DNA from: Zasmidium citrigriseum
Lineage: Eukaryota > Ascomycota > Dothideomycetes > Mycosphaerellales > Mycosphaerellaceae
Length of the DNA stretch: 64,000 nucleotides
Direction of reading: 5' to 3'
Assembly (NCBI GenBank): GCA_002786025.1
Contig: NHNW01000029.1
Location: 255,384-319,383, forward strand
Shown: positions 54,738 to 64,000 of the stretch, one piece after another
How the letters are laid out: the number at the start of each line of letters is the position of its first letter
Position numbering within the stretch: the first letter of the stretch is position 1
Position numbers and translations under genes: made by a program
The notes under the pieces: model-generated
Told to the model about the DNA's origin: nothing
The model's input: only the letters and a program-made list of their open reading frames with translations
The model's database searches: none

Positions 54738-57010
54738 ATGACGCTCTACAAACCATACCCAAATGCTCCCCGCTCATCAACCAAAGAGAACTTCAAAAGC
54801 GCCAAAGACGGCATTGTCGAGATTGCAAATCCCTATGACTGGCTTCAAAACCTCGAGAGTCCAGAGACGAAGGCTTTCGTCGAAGCGCAGAATGCCGCTT
54901 TCCAGGACTTCTTGCCAGATACGGATCCCATGGTCCTTGGAGCAAAACAGAAGATTGGTGGTATACTTATGAATACATACTCGGATTACTTCGTGACGAG
55001 CGCGCCGAAGTTTGTGGGGGAGGATGTGTTCATTAGAGTCTTGGGGCGAGGGAAGCCATTTGGGGTGACGTATCGTTGGAGACGGGAAGATTTCCTCAAG
55101 GGGTCCTCGTTGAGTGGCAATGAGGTCATTCCTGAGCCGACGGTATTCCACGATGAAGCCGAGACTGGTAATGCGTTGATCTCGTCAAGCTTCAGCCAAG
55201 GAGGCAAGTACTGGGCTTACAACGAGGCGGTTTCGGGCTCGGACTGGGGCATCATAAGAATCAAGAGCGTCTGTGAGCAACCCAGTGTGCTTTCGGATGA
55301 GATCCATGATTCGAAATTTAATACCAAACCCGGACCTGCTTTTACTTGGCTGGGTGACATCGGATTCTTCTACCAATGTTGGGCGGCGGCTCCGGATACG
55401 AAAGAAGCGAGGTCAAGACCGCAGCTGAGGTTCCACAGACTGGGGACCGAGCAATCGAGCGATGAAGTTGTGTACCAGGACGAAGATCATCCCACGCGGA
55501 CTTTCCGAGTGTCACTCAATGATAGTGAATCTGTGGCAGTGCTGGAGATCTTTGGGGCGACGGCGACTTCGATGGTGAAAGTAGCCAAGGTTGAATCGAG
55601 CAAACGCTCGCCGCTGAATTTGCAGTGGCTGTCTGTTTGTGATGATCTGTCCTCTGAATGGGAGTAAGTGTACTTCCCTTTGCGGGCTGACCGCTCACCA
55701 CTGACATCAATACTAGGTACCTGGGAGAGAGCTCTCAAGACGGCCATCATCTGCTCTGGACGAATGCAGAAAACGGAAAGGTTGCTTCCTTCAATTTCGA
55801 GCAACCAAGCGACCTCAAGCAGGTTGTAGCTTCAGTTTCTAGCCAACCGCTGCGAAGCGCAAAGCTGGTGAGTGGAACTCCTACATCCTAAAGCTCTCTC
55901 CACTGACCTTCAAAGCTTCCAAATGGTGAATTACTGGCCGTTCGATCCATCGACGTTGAGGACGAGCTCCAATTGTTCTCCTGGAAAGATGAGAAGCGTG
56001 GAACCATAGATACCCCTGCAAAGACCATTGTCGACATGTCGTTCGATACTCCTAGTGGAACGCTGTTCGTAATGGAGTCATCCTTCTGCTACGCTCCTCG
56101 GCTATGGAGCACGTACCTGGGAACAGAGGCGAAAAGCAGCAGCAAACCTCTGATGCTTTTTGCACCGCCTCCTGCGGCAGCCTCCGGCTCAGGAATATCC
56201 TCAAAGAGACACTTCTACAGGTCAGCTGATGGCACTCGGGTTCCGTTATTCGTAACAGCGGAGGATTCGTTGGAAATCACAGCAAAACCCCCAGTATTGC
56301 TGTACATCTATGGCGGATTCGGGATCTCCCTCATCCCGCACTTTCGTCCTGAGTTCGTAGCTTTCATTCGCGGTTTCCGTGGAATACTCGCTACCGCAAA
56401 CATCCGCGGCGGCTCCGAGTACGGGAGGGAGTGGTACGAAGCAGCCTGCAAGGAGAAAAGGCAGAACCTGTTCGACGATATCATCGGAGCCGCGAGATAT
56501 GTCAGGTCTGACGTTACAAGGTTCGAAGACACTCCAGTAATTCTCATGGGAGAGAGCATGGGGGCTCTAAATAGCTGTTCTGTCATGGTGCAGCAGCCGG
56601 ATTTGTTGAGCGCCGTCATCTTGAATGCGGGTGCCTTTGATATCCTTCATCGCCAGCATATGGGCATCAAAGGGCGTGGCGCAGAAGATGTTGGAGACTC
56701 GTATGATCCGGTCCAGTTCGACTTCATTCGCAGATGGGAGCCTCTGCAGAAGCTGCAAGTCGGAACAAGATATCCTCCCGTGTTGCTGACGGCCGGGAAT
56801 CAGGATGATCTGGTGAGCATGGCGCATAGCTTGAAGATGGCTGCCGCCCTTCAACATGCAGCGCAAGGAGTCAGTGGTGCTGGTATTGTCAGTCTCAGGA
56901 TCATTGATAATGTCGGCCATGGTGGCAACATCTCTGCTCTTCAGAGGGCAGCCGTAACCATGTCGCGGTGGCTATGGGTGATGAAGGCGCTCGGTCTGCA
57001 GCTTTATTGA
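54738..57010 (+). CDS. prolyl oligopeptidase-like serine peptidase (family S9A)
   Basis: A cytosolic-type serine peptidase with an N-terminal beta-propeller that restricts access to short peptides. Three exons (54738-55663, 55717-55867, 55916-57010) encode 723 residues, close to the 710 or so of prolyl oligopeptidases. The start matches the family (IANPYDWLQNLESPETKAFV). The C-terminal alpha/beta-hydrolase domain has LLYIYGGFG, then ANIRGGSEYGREWYEA. The catalytic triad is S573 in MGESMGA, D657 in NQDDLV and H694 in NVGHGG. The nucleophile elbow is GESMG instead of the usual GGSNGG, so substrate preference may differ. There is no signal peptide. It follows the MFS permease on the same strand. 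Confidence 0.9.
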
Positions 57011-57255
57011 CAATGAGATGAGGAACGTGTAGACGTATGTAATAGCAACGGACACGTTCTCGTATATCCATCGCTCGCACTAGCCCAATGGCGTATACCG
57101 TGAACTGTTGATGAGAGTTCTCTGGCTGAGAGACGAGCTGAAGTTGAATTTGGCTTCGCGCGCTCGGACCATCTGTGGAGACCTCGCGCCATCACCTTCC
57201 GCCCTCCCTGCCGCAACAATCCTGGCATGCGAGATATGTTCATCATCTGCCTGTA
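57011..57255. other. short intergenic, promoter of the regulator gene
   Basis: 245 bp between the peptidase stop and the Zn2Cys6 gene. No CGGTCACCG copy is found here. Confidence 0.4.
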
Positions 57256-59391
57256 ATGGCCACGAATATGGATAATCTGCAGCCTCGGCCGTGGACGCAG
57301 GCTGGCTCTGCGCCGCTGGCCTGCATCCACTGCCGCAGACTGAAGGTGAACGAGACTTTCCATCAAGCAATCAAAGCATCGCTGACAATTGAAATGTAGA
57401 TGCGATGTATAGGCGCCGACAATCCGCCGTGTGTACGTTGCAACAAGGCTGGGAGGGAGTGCATCATACAGCCTTCGAGACGTGGCCTTCAAAAGCCGGC
57501 CGTTGCTTCCACATCGAACACCGACAAGCCGCGGGGACGAAAGCAGGCAAAGCCCAGCAGAAGTAATGCTCCAAGGCTCGATCTCTCAGACCAGAGGATA
57601 CCGGACGTACCTATCTATTCTCCTCAGGAACGACCCGCTCCTTCTGAGCAACAAGCTCAAGGCTCTCCATACGGATCGACGCCTTTGTCGAGCTCCAATG
57701 ACAGCAGCCATGGGGCTCAGTCAGGCCTCTCTGCGGTCTACTCCACTACGATGCTTAGTGCCTTGAGATCCCCTGGTCAAATATCGGTCGCCGCCAACGT
57801 ACGTGTATGACGGCTCCTCGAAGAACTTCCCTCTGATTGAGACTAGGAGACGTCCTCGTCTAATTCACAAACGCCGCACTTGCAGAACGGCCGCTCAAGC
57901 AGACTCGCTCACTCGGAGAGTGTAACTGATAGCACTTTGCAGGATCTTGTTCGATTGTATGTGGATCTCGATTTGGGCATTGTATGTGCCAACTGACTAT
58001 GGGAAGTTTCGCAAAGAAGTTGATTTACTTCGTTCCCATTCTCGATGTTACAGACCTAGACGACATTAACAATGTTGTTCGACACAAGCGACCACTAGCT
58101 TTCTGCGCCAGCCTCGTGGCATCAATCTATGTTCCTGGAGGGGCTAATGTCCAGTCAATGCTCATACCGCATGTTGTCGACTTTCTTGAAAAGTTAGAAG
58201 GTACAAGTTCGCGACTGTCGTCATACGCTCCGGTTTGCTTACAGAGATCTCTCAGGTCCCGTTGAAGAAGATGAGGAAGTTGTCTGGATGCAACTTCAAG
58301 CGTACGCCATCTTGTATGCCTATCGGCCCTCTACAGATATATCGAACCCATCGCTGGACAAAGATTCCGACCGACGCCTGAACCACTGGAGGACGAAATC
58401 GGCTATCGAGGACTTCAGCATGCGCCTTGGACTACATCGTGCTTTGGATCAAGTCAAAGCGCAGGTCAGAGAAGGTAGGGACAGGATCTCCGAAGGTTTC
58501 GCTTTTCGAAAGGCTACCTACTGGCTCTGGCTGTTCACCATGTCCCATCACTTTGCGCTTGTCACCGAGACACCACCAACGATTCGACAGGACAACTCCA
58601 TCAAGATGGCCTGTTCGCTGCTCAGCAACGTCTCCAAGCCACCCCGTGTGACTCGAATGCTAGCTGAAGTTGATCTATGCATGCTTTGGAATTTGGCGGA
58701 CCAGTCGTTGCCTGGCTTAGCTAATTGGTGGTGCGATCCCCCCGATGACTTGGATATAGAAGAGGCGAATCGAGTGCTGGATGATGCGGATGCTGCTCTC
58801 GATGTCTGGGGTCGCCGCTGGGGACTACATGGAGAGACAGATGCCACGTATCCGGGACTGGACTTGAATCAGAACGGAGCAGTCGACTACCACTTCAGAG
58901 CCACTCGATTTTGGCTTCGCACCTTCGCGACCCGCATCGTTCACCATCAATTGAAATGGGCCTCCAATCCTGCACTAAACATCAGCCTGACGTTGAAATC
59001 TGCTGAAGCCGCTGAGGCGTGCTGCCGATTCCTTCTGGACATCCCTCCTCTGATGCGCGATAGCGCACGTTACATGAGTGACTTTGGATGGGCATTGCTG
59101 GCATTCTGTGGCATCTACGTCATCCGAATCTATGAGCTTTTCGGTCGAAGTTTCCCGGTCCTGGAGCAGTACATGACAACAGTCGAATCGTGTGCCAATC
59201 TGCTGAAGGAGATGGCTGTTGGAAGCAACCAGATACCTCTGATCTATGGCAATAGAGTCCTGGAACGACTGAATGCTGTGGTTCAAAGCAATCCTGTTGA
59301 GAGCGACATCGAGCACCGGGTAGAGGATTGTCGTGTCGACTTGCAATGGGTTGATGATGTCTTTCAGCAAGCAAATGCTCTGACAGGATGA
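57256..59391 (+). CDS. Zn2Cys6 transcription factor
   Basis: A fungal nuclear regulator with an N-terminal binuclear zinc cluster at about residues 19-47. The first intron splits the cluster: ACIHCRRLK ends exon 1, and MRCIGADNPPCVRCNKAGRE plus C follow. Five exons (57256-57345, 57400-57798, 57847-57956, 58007-58200, 58247-59391) encode 645 residues. A basic, Pro/Ser-rich linker leads to a fungal-specific middle domain (LVRFFAKKLIYFVPILD, then WMQLQAYAILYAYRPSTDIS). The exon 4-5 join uses a GAG acceptor next to a CAG because only that keeps the frame; this is the least certain junction. It sits between the peptidase and lipase genes and is the obvious candidate local regulator. Confidence 0.87.
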
Positions 59392-59582
59392 TACTCTACG
59401 ACCACCGAAGATTCCGACACAATAGGCAAATGCTACCCTACACAATTCCTCCCAGGGTCGCGGTGGAACATTTTTGCGGCAGCAAAGAAGCTGCGTTACA
59501 GGCACTGGCACCCGCGTCCACAGGATTACCTATCAAGATGCCTGAAAGCAAACTTTGTCAGTCTTGGCCAGGCGTATAGATA

Positions 59583-60653
59583 TTACGACATACCGGAATA
59601 GCAAAGATGGGCACCATTGATACCCTCTGGAGTGCCAACGCCGCCAACACCAAGACCTAGCGTGCTTTGGTTGCATTCCTAGCAGCTGTCAGTGAGGAAG
59701 TGAACGAAGTTTCAGGAGTGGCGAGTCTCACCTCATCATCTCCAGGACTACATCTGTAAGTCTGAGATGGACCGAACGGCTCGAGCTCCCAATGCTCTCT
59801 GGAGTGGTGGAGATAACCGGATGATTCATGAATCGTTTGAGGTACTCCATCGTTCGTGTGCGTCACACGATACAAGTTCGGATATGGCAAGATTCGGTCG
59901 ACGTATGCCGCATACGTCGGATTGCCAGTCCGAAATTGGCCGAACGTGTACGTTGTCAAGTCGGAAAAGAAATGCACGAGCGATGCCGAAGCCACGGAGG
60001 CTATGGCGCCGCCGAGCGAATGGCCTGTTACAATCGGCTTGTATCCTGGGAAGGCTGAGAGTTGCCTCTGCATCGCCGAAAGGACATCGTTCGATACCGA
60101 GTTCCTTCTCACATGAGCTCAGAAATCATGTCTTGCTGTGGAGGTTCTCACCAAGCGGTCAGTGTGCCATTGTGCACCTGGTACGACACAGTCAGCCAAC
60201 GACCACCACCACCGAGCAATACTGGATTTCAATCACCTTGCAGTCGGGACAATCGTCGATACCGACAGCCTTGAACGGCACAAGGGCTTGAGCGAAGTCC
60301 GACATGAAGTCCTGCAGATCGGATGTTCCTCGGAAAGCAATGACGAGCTCTTTTCGTGTGTCGTCTCGGAAAAGCATTGCTTGAGTGTCGGTCGTTGAAT
60401 TATCGAAGTACTGCACGATCGTAGAGTTATTCGGGGGCATTGCACACCGACTGGCATACGACGCCGCCGCATACTTGGTCATTCGAACGAATGCATCGTA
60501 CAGCGACGGAGAGACTGTTCTGAGATCAGTTTCGAATCCATCTCAATGTGGACAGGGAACATCACTTGTTGGATCATTCGCTGGAGGTGCTGGTGCAGCT
60601 GCAGCTCCAGAAAGCAATGTCGCTGCCGCGACCAAACCGAACAACCTGGCCAT
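59583..60653 (-). CDS. secreted class 3 lipase
   Basis: An extracellular triacylglycerol lipase or feruloyl-esterase-like hydrolase of the class 3 (Rhizomucor-type) family. Five exons (60653-60566, 60514-60237, 60177-60152, 60104-59732, 59678-59583) encode 286 residues, near the roughly 290 usual length. A signal peptide is clear (MARLFGLVAAATLLSGAAAA). The triad is S160 in GHSLGG, D216 in HTNDGVPQ and H279 in GAHLCYSG. The oxyanion region is AFRGTSD. Reading past the donor at 59731 hits a stop; splicing instead restores the classical ECNQS...AHL end. Six or more cysteines fit a disulphide-bonded secreted enzyme. Substrate cannot be separated between lipids and phenolic esters by sequence alone. 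Confidence 0.9.
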
Positions 60654-61464
60654 TGTGGAAGTTGTCGGGATACTGGCTTTGATGCAAGAAACTCCCTCCA
60701 AGTATTCTCCACTTGATCAAAAAGCAGCCATGAAGCCGCTATTGAGTGCCACTGACGATCCCGAGGCATGTTGTAGTAGCTTGTGTACTTCGCGTGCGAA
60801 CCGACTCTCTGGCTTGCCGGCGTGAACTGCCAATGGATTTGACTTTGAGAGGCCGAAGCTTAAATGGGGGCTTGAAGACAAATACTTCTCTCATCTCTGG
60901 ACGTCGGATATGTCGAGATTGTGCGACTCTGAAGATACCAATCCATACCAGTCTCTTGGTTTCTTTTTGGCCTTCTCACATCCTGATGGCTGCGGAGCGT
61001 TGCGCTGGGTCCGTTCAGCGGCCAAGACGAGCTTCTGGAAGGACACCTTCATGATGCGAACGCCGACCTAAATTCAATGATTCATGCCCGTTTCCCAAGA
61101 TTGCATGATTGCAAGACCAATCCGACGCGTTCACGGGGACTTGAGAGATCGGTCATGCAAATGAGAAAGCAGACATGAAAAGCGGCTTATGCATCGCAAC
61201 TGCACATCCTCTCTCCTTGGCTTGGGCTGCTGTCCGGCACAGCAACACAATGCTGCTTATTATTGTCAGCTCTCCATCGCAGGGGCCATAGATGAAGGTT
61301 CAAAGCATTGGCATGATGTTGTACGGACGTTATACATACAGCCGGCGGCTATCGGCTTACGTCCCTGGATGATAACTAATCATCACAGCGCAAGGTATTA
61401 AGGCTGACCAGCACTCGTTTATACTATCAATCTCTATCATTAGAGCTTCGCGTCAAAGCCGACG
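60654..61464. other. divergent promoter, lipase / hydratase
   Basis: About 810 bp between divergent start codons. A dispersed frame of 146 codons overlapping the lipase is not supported. No CGGTCACCG copy was seen. Confidence 0.4.
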
Positions 61465-62525
61465 ATGCCTTCCATCCCGAGAGCAGATCCGCCGGTGGTG
61501 GACATAACAGAATCGTACACAAGCTTGCCGGTTCAGCATATCAAGATCTCACATTATCCGGAAGATGCGCCAACAGCGACGCCGGTCATTGTCGTGACAT
61601 TGAATCGACCTAAACAGAGGAATGCATTCACACTCCAGATGATGAAAGACTTTGAGCTGTGCTATCCGATGTTCGATTTGGATGAGAGGGTCAAATGCAT
61701 CGTTCTCACAGGTAGCGGAGACTTCTTCTGCGCCGGAGCTGACTTGGACATCGGATTCAATTCAAAGGGAGAAAGGGAAAGGTTGATAGACCATCGTGAC
61801 AGTGGTGGTCGATTGAACCTCGCCATCTTTCGCTGTCGAAAGCCGACAATTGTTGCGTTGAACGGTCCAGCAGTCGGCCTTGGGATGACCATGACTTTGG
61901 CTGCAGCTATCAGGATTGCACATGCGTCTTCAAAGTACACATCTCACGCTCTCGAACCGTTTTCAAGGTACTGACATCGTTACCAGGTACGGCTTCGTCT
62001 TCGCCAGACGTGGGATCACCATGGAATCCAACTCATCATACCTTCTACCTCGATTGATCGGATACTCGAATGCCATGTACCTTCTCTCCACCGGCGAAGT
62101 GTTCCGAGGGGACTCCAAGTACTACGATCAACTATTCCAAGAAGTCGTCGAGGAGAAAGAACACGTTTTGAAACGAGCACTACAGCTTGCGTCCAACATC
62201 GCCGAGAACGTCAGCGGCATGGCTGCGTACTTGAACCGGGAGTTGATGTGGAGAGGTCCATCGAGTATTGAAGAAACGCATTTGTTGGATAGTGCGGTGT
62301 TGTGAGTGGCTTGTTCGGAAACATTGGACTAATTGCTTGGGCTAACGATTGTGAAGGTACCATATGTTCGCCAATCGAGACTGCACTGAGGGCGTCAAGA
62401 GCTTCTTTGAGAAGAGAAAGCCGAAGTTCGAGGCTACGCTTGAGAAAGATGGGCCTCCTTTCTTCCCTTGGTGGAAGGAAGTTGATACTGGTAGTCGGGC
62501 GAAGAAGTCGGGTTCGAAGTTGTGA
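61465..62525 (+). CDS. enoyl-CoA hydratase/isomerase family protein with PTS1
   Basis: A crotonase-fold enzyme acting on an enoyl- or related acyl-CoA, probably in peroxisomes: the protein ends in SKL, the canonical type 1 targeting signal. Three exons (61465-61934, 61987-62301, 62357-62525) encode 317 residues. Crotonase landmarks are VVTLNRPKQRNAFTLQMM, the oxyanion-hole segment FFCAGADLD, and ALNGPAVGLGMTMTLAA. A Glu in GITMESNSSYLLPRLIG sits where the second catalytic glutamate is expected. The reaction (hydration, isomerisation or side-chain cleavage) cannot be settled. The neighbour on the same strand is the RidA-amine oxidase gene, 346 bp away. Confidence 0.9.
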
Positions 62526-62871
62526 TACGAAGTCGAAGCCATTGTCTCGCGAGACTTGTCAGCTCTCTCACTGTCTCCAGCACTGACTGTGCATCTGTAG
62601 GTCTTCGTGACTAACTTATAGCTCATCGTTCAACCAGCGAGATAGATCCCACGAGCTGTTCAAGACAACGGTTGACTGTACGACAAGGGAAGGCCGAGCC
62701 GGGGGAAGCTTGCCTGTTCGGCCAACACCACCCCGCCTATCGTCGGCCGAGATATCAGCACCAGATGGTTCCACAAAGAAATGAATAAAGCTAACAAAGG
62801 CTCTTTCATACTAAACAGAAGATATCCCATCTCACTCGATCTACACCAGGATACCACCAACAACACTCACC
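62526..62871. other. intergenic, promoter of the fusion gene
   Basis: About 346 bp. A TCGGCCGA palindrome lies near 62738-62745. No CGGTCACCG copy was seen. Confidence 0.4.
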
Positions 62872-64000
62872 ATGGCACCCCGAATCCGCACCATCGACAC
62901 CTCATCCTCAAAAAGCGCATACTACGCAGCAGCAACCTCAACAACCGCCCAAGAACTCATCCACATTTCAGGCCAACCAGGGACAAACGCCAATGGCTCC
63001 GTCCCAAGTGACTACGAATCTCAAATTCAACTGGCGTTGCTGAATCTGCGAAAGATCATGCTAGTGGCTGGATGCAGTGTACCTGATATTGTATCTCTGC
63101 GATTTTATATTGTGGATTATAGTCCTGATCGCAGGTTGCATACGAGGCATATCCAGAAGTTTTTGGGAGGGCATCGACCGGCTATGACGCTTGTTCCGGT
63201 TCCGTCTCTTGCGGGCAAGGGCTGGTTGTTTGAGATTGAGGCTGTGGTTGCGAAGCCAGAATCGCTTCAAACGACGCATGTCCCGAAGGCATTGGGTGTC
63301 CCGGTCGAGGACGTCGATGTTGTCGTTGTGGGAGCTGGGTTGGCAGGTTTGACTGCGGCGACTGATATCATCAAAGCTGGTTTGTCTTGCGTCGTTCTGG
63401 AGGCACGGAATCGCGTAGGTGGTCGAACTTGGACTACTCCGTTGAAAGACGGCGGTGTGACTGATCTGGGAGCGGCATGGATCAATGATACGAATCAAAG
63501 CAAGATGATCGATTTGGCTCGTAAGTTTGGTTTGGAGTTGATTGAGCAGAATACGAATGGGAAATGTGTTCTTCAGACGGAAGAAGGGTCTATTCAGCAC
63601 TTTCCATATGGAGAGCTGCCGCCAGTAAGTGAAAGAATCTCAAGTCTGCTCTAAAGACAGCTTTTGACCAGTCTTTCTAGTTTGAAGAAAGCATCAAGGC
63701 CAATGTGGCGTTCATCCGGGATCAATCCGAAGCGGACTGCCAACAAGTAAACTGCGCCTATCCTCGCGATGTGAACTTGGATAGCATGACCTTCGCCGCA
63801 TATCTAAGAGCAAAGGGAGCCTCTCCAGATGCCATCAGGACCGCCTCTGTCTGGACAAGAGCTATGCTCGGTCACGAACCCGAAGACATCTCCGCCCTCT
63901 TCTTCCTCAACTACTGCAAATCCGGCGGTGGCCTTCTCCAAATGCGTTCAGACCGCAAGGGTGGTGGTCAACACCTGCGCATCCGACAGGGCACATCAGC
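62872..64000 (+). CDS. RidA-like domain fused to flavin amine oxidase (3' end outside window)
   Basis: Partial gene: exon 1 is 62872-63624 and exon 2 runs from 63681 past the window edge, giving 357 residues so far. Residues 1-130 form a YjgF/YER057c/UK114 (RidA) domain: ISGQPG at 32-37, SLRFYIVDYSPD, HRPAMTLVPV and LFEIEAVVA at 119-127. Residues 147 onward are a monoamine-oxidase-type flavoprotein: the dinucleotide motif VDVVVVGAGLAGLTAA, the GGRTW motif at 183-187, DLGAAWIND, and later helices. Amine oxidases release imines that hydrolyse to aldehyde and ammonia, and RidA proteins speed hydrolysis of reactive imines, so the fusion suggests channelling. The RidA Arg that holds the substrate carboxylate (PARS in E. 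coli RidA) is Met105 here (RPAMT). No signal peptide is seen; the C-terminus is not visible. Confidence 0.9.

Noticed and set aside
57957..58016. Alternative 35-nt intron (57982-58016) in the Zn2Cys6 gene
   Set aside because: Too short for a fungal intron; the 50-nt intron 57957-58006 keeps the frame and gives the expected LVRFF...FVPILD domain sequence.

Overview
The window is nuclear DNA of a filamentous ascomycete (Pezizomycotina), most likely a dothideomycete. The evidence is spliceosomal introns of about 45-90 nt with GTRNGT...YAG ends in most genes, a lone 5S rRNA gene between protein genes, a fungal rhodopsin, a Zn2Cys6 regulator with a fungal-type middle domain, and ascomycete forms of Rpn3, Spc34, Utp20 and Pri1. 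The class-level placement is an inference. All gene models below were built by hand from splice signals and reading-frame continuity, without RNA evidence.

Layout. 0.5-3.2 kb (minus): a phenolic acid decarboxylase and a 4-coumarate-CoA-ligase-like enzyme side by side, suggesting handling of plant hydroxycinnamates. 3.6-9.8 kb: an F-box protein, a triose-phosphate-type (DUF250) transporter and UDP-galactopyranose mutase. 9.8-12.5 kb: gene-poor, with a short direct repeat and a possible relic exon. 12.5-20.3 kb: a WW-domain protein, the proteasome lid subunit Rpn3 divergent from the DASH subunit Spc34, two orphan genes, a 5S rRNA gene and a seven-exon MFS sugar transporter. 21-30.6 kb: the very large intronless UTP20 gene divergent from a CwfJ/Drn1 gene. 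31-40.6 kb: orphan genes, a DUF1917 gene divergent from the primase subunit PRI1, a Pol III-like unit with tRNA A and B boxes, and a secreted SMP-30-like lactonase. 40.6-46.9 kb: gene-poor, with one orphan gene. 46.9-48.4 kb: a microbial rhodopsin with proton-pump residues.

48.5-64 kb is a metabolic block: beta-mannosidase B, an allantoate/dipeptide-permease-type MFS transporter, an S9 (prolyl-oligopeptidase-like) peptidase, a Zn2Cys6 regulator, a secreted class 3 lipase, an enoyl-CoA-hydratase-family enzyme with a peroxisomal SKL end, and, cut by the window edge, a protein that fuses an N-terminal RidA-like domain to a flavin amine oxidase. A perfect CGG-TCA-CCG inverted repeat occurs twice in the shared promoter of the mannosidase and the transporter and once upstream of the peptidase. 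This is a plausible site for the Zn2Cys6 regulator in the same block.

The most unusual item is the RidA-amine oxidase fusion. An imine-forming oxidase is joined to a domain of an imine-hydrolysing family, and the conserved substrate-carboxylate-binding arginine of that domain appears replaced by methionine.
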